Position numbers and translations under genes: made by a program. The notes below the pieces were generated by a model. The model saw only the letters and a list, made by a program, of their open reading frames with translations, ran no database searches and was not told the origin of the DNA. Positions 4,942 to 5,586 of a stretch of DNA of 5,586 bases are shown in pieces (the stretch's first letter is position 1; each line of letters starts with the position of its first letter). The stretch spans positions 24,542-30,127 of the forward strand of contig JAUJMI010000002.1 of assembly GCA_030446945.1 (NCBI GenBank), read 5' to 3'. The stretch is from Longimicrobium sp. (lineage in GTDB: Bacteria; Gemmatimonadota; Gemmatimonadetes; Longimicrobiales; Longimicrobiaceae).

Positions 4942-5586
4942 TCAGGCGTTGCGGGCGGCTTCCTCGGCGGCGGCACCCGCCAGCGTGCGCGCCACCTCCT
5001 CCACCCGGTAGCACTCCAGGACGTCGCCGATCTTGATGTCGTTGAAGTTGTTCACGTTCAGGCCGCACTCGAAGCCTTCGCGGACCTCGCGCGCGTCGTC
5101 CTTGAACCGCTTCAGCGACCCCAGCTCGCCCTCGTAGATCTGCACCGCGTCGCGGATGACGCGGATGCGCCCGCGGCGGTCCAGCACGCCGCGCGTGACC
5201 ATGCAGCCGGCCACCGTCCCCACGCGCGGCACCTTGAAGAGCTGGCGCACCTCCGCCGTGCCCAGCAGCACCTCGCGCTGCTCGGGCGACAGGAGGCCCT
5301 CCATCGCCGACTTCACCTCTTCCACCGCCTCGTAGATGATGTTGTAGAGGCGGATGTCCACGTCCTCCCGCTCGGCCACCTGGCGGGCCTCGCCGGTGGG
5401 ACGCACGTGGAAGCCGATGACGATGGCGCTGGAGGTGGACGCCAGCAGCACGTCAGACTCGTTGATGGCGCCCACGCCGCGGTGGATCACCTGCACCTGC
5501 ACCTCGCTGGTGGAGAGCTGCTCCAGCGAGTCGGAGAGCGCCTGCACCGAGCCGTCCACGTCGCCCTTGATGACCAGGTTGAGCGT
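4942..5586 (-). CDS. infB: Translation initiation factor IF-2, C-terminal part
   Basis: IF2 is the GTPase that brings initiator fMet-tRNA to the 30S subunit and promotes 50S joining. Only the last 214 residues are in the window; the GTPase domain lies beyond the right edge. What is visible is domain III onward. TLNLVIKGDVDGSVQALSDS is at the right edge, then VQVIHRGVGAINESDVLLAS (domain III), followed by YNIIYEAVEEVKSAMEGLLSP (helix linker region). Next is the fMet-tRNA-binding C2 domain with VPRVGTVAGCMVTRGVLDRR, ECGLNVNNFNDIKIGDVLEC and YRVEEVARTL. A short Ala/Glu tail precedes the TGA at 4942-4944. It is the most upstream gene seen of the operon. Identity is certain. Confidence 0.97.
   Translation of the reverse strand, partial: TLNLVIKGDVDGSVQALSDSLEQLSTSEVQVQVIHRGVGAINESDVLLASTSSAIVIGFHVRPTGEARQVAEREDVDIRLYNIIYEAVEEVKSAMEGLLSPEQREVLLGTAEVRQLFKVPRVGTVAGCMVTRGVLDRRGRIRVIRDAVQIYEGELGSLKRFKDDAREVREGFECGLNVNNFNDIKIGDVLECYRVEEVARTLAGAAAEEAARNA

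Overview
The window is a high-GC bacterial segment. It carries the conserved translation/RNA-processing operon read entirely on the minus strand: infB (3' part) - ylxP (DUF503) - rbfA - truB - ribF - [accessory insert] - rpsO - pnp (5' part). The gene order matches the nusA-infB operon of Bacillus and many other phyla. The G/C-rich codon use, GTG/TTG starts and short G-rich heptad repeats between genes suggest a GC-rich environmental bacterium. My guess is a Gemmatimonadota/Longimicrobium-type organism, but nothing here proves the phylum.

Layout from right to left, in the direction of transcription. The C-terminal 214 residues of IF2 end at 4942, and ylxP follows after 8 nt. Between ylxP and rbfA lies a ~110-bp nested inverted repeat whose arms are GGGGAAC heptads. 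rbfA is followed by a GC hairpin and four tandem GGGGAAC/T heptads that run straight into a TTG start of truB. truB and ribF overlap by ATGA and are clearly co-translated.

The conserved order is then interrupted by about 1 kb (roughly 1140-2199) of visibly lower GC. It holds (i) a JAMM/JAB-like gene with an HNHP motif, split by an apparent -1 frameshift near 1772, and (ii) a small acidic helical protein gene with a perfect AGGAGG ribosome binding site, coupled to the first. The second frame runs on without a stop through a plausible promoter to the edge of rpsO, so its 3' end is uncertain. This accessory pair is the most unusual part of the window.

rpsO (S15) has a GTG start with its Shine-Dalgarno in a small hairpin. 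It is followed by a perfect 20-bp stem-loop and a second smaller hairpin in the pnp leader, an arrangement reminiscent of the RNase III/PNPase-controlled rpsO-pnp leader of E. coli. pnp then runs off the left edge.

Functionally, the core genes supply translation initiation (IF2), 30S maturation (RbfA), tRNA U55 pseudouridylation (TruB), FMN/FAD synthesis (RibF), ribosomal protein S15 and RNA turnover (PNPase). The inserted pair has no evident link to these functions.
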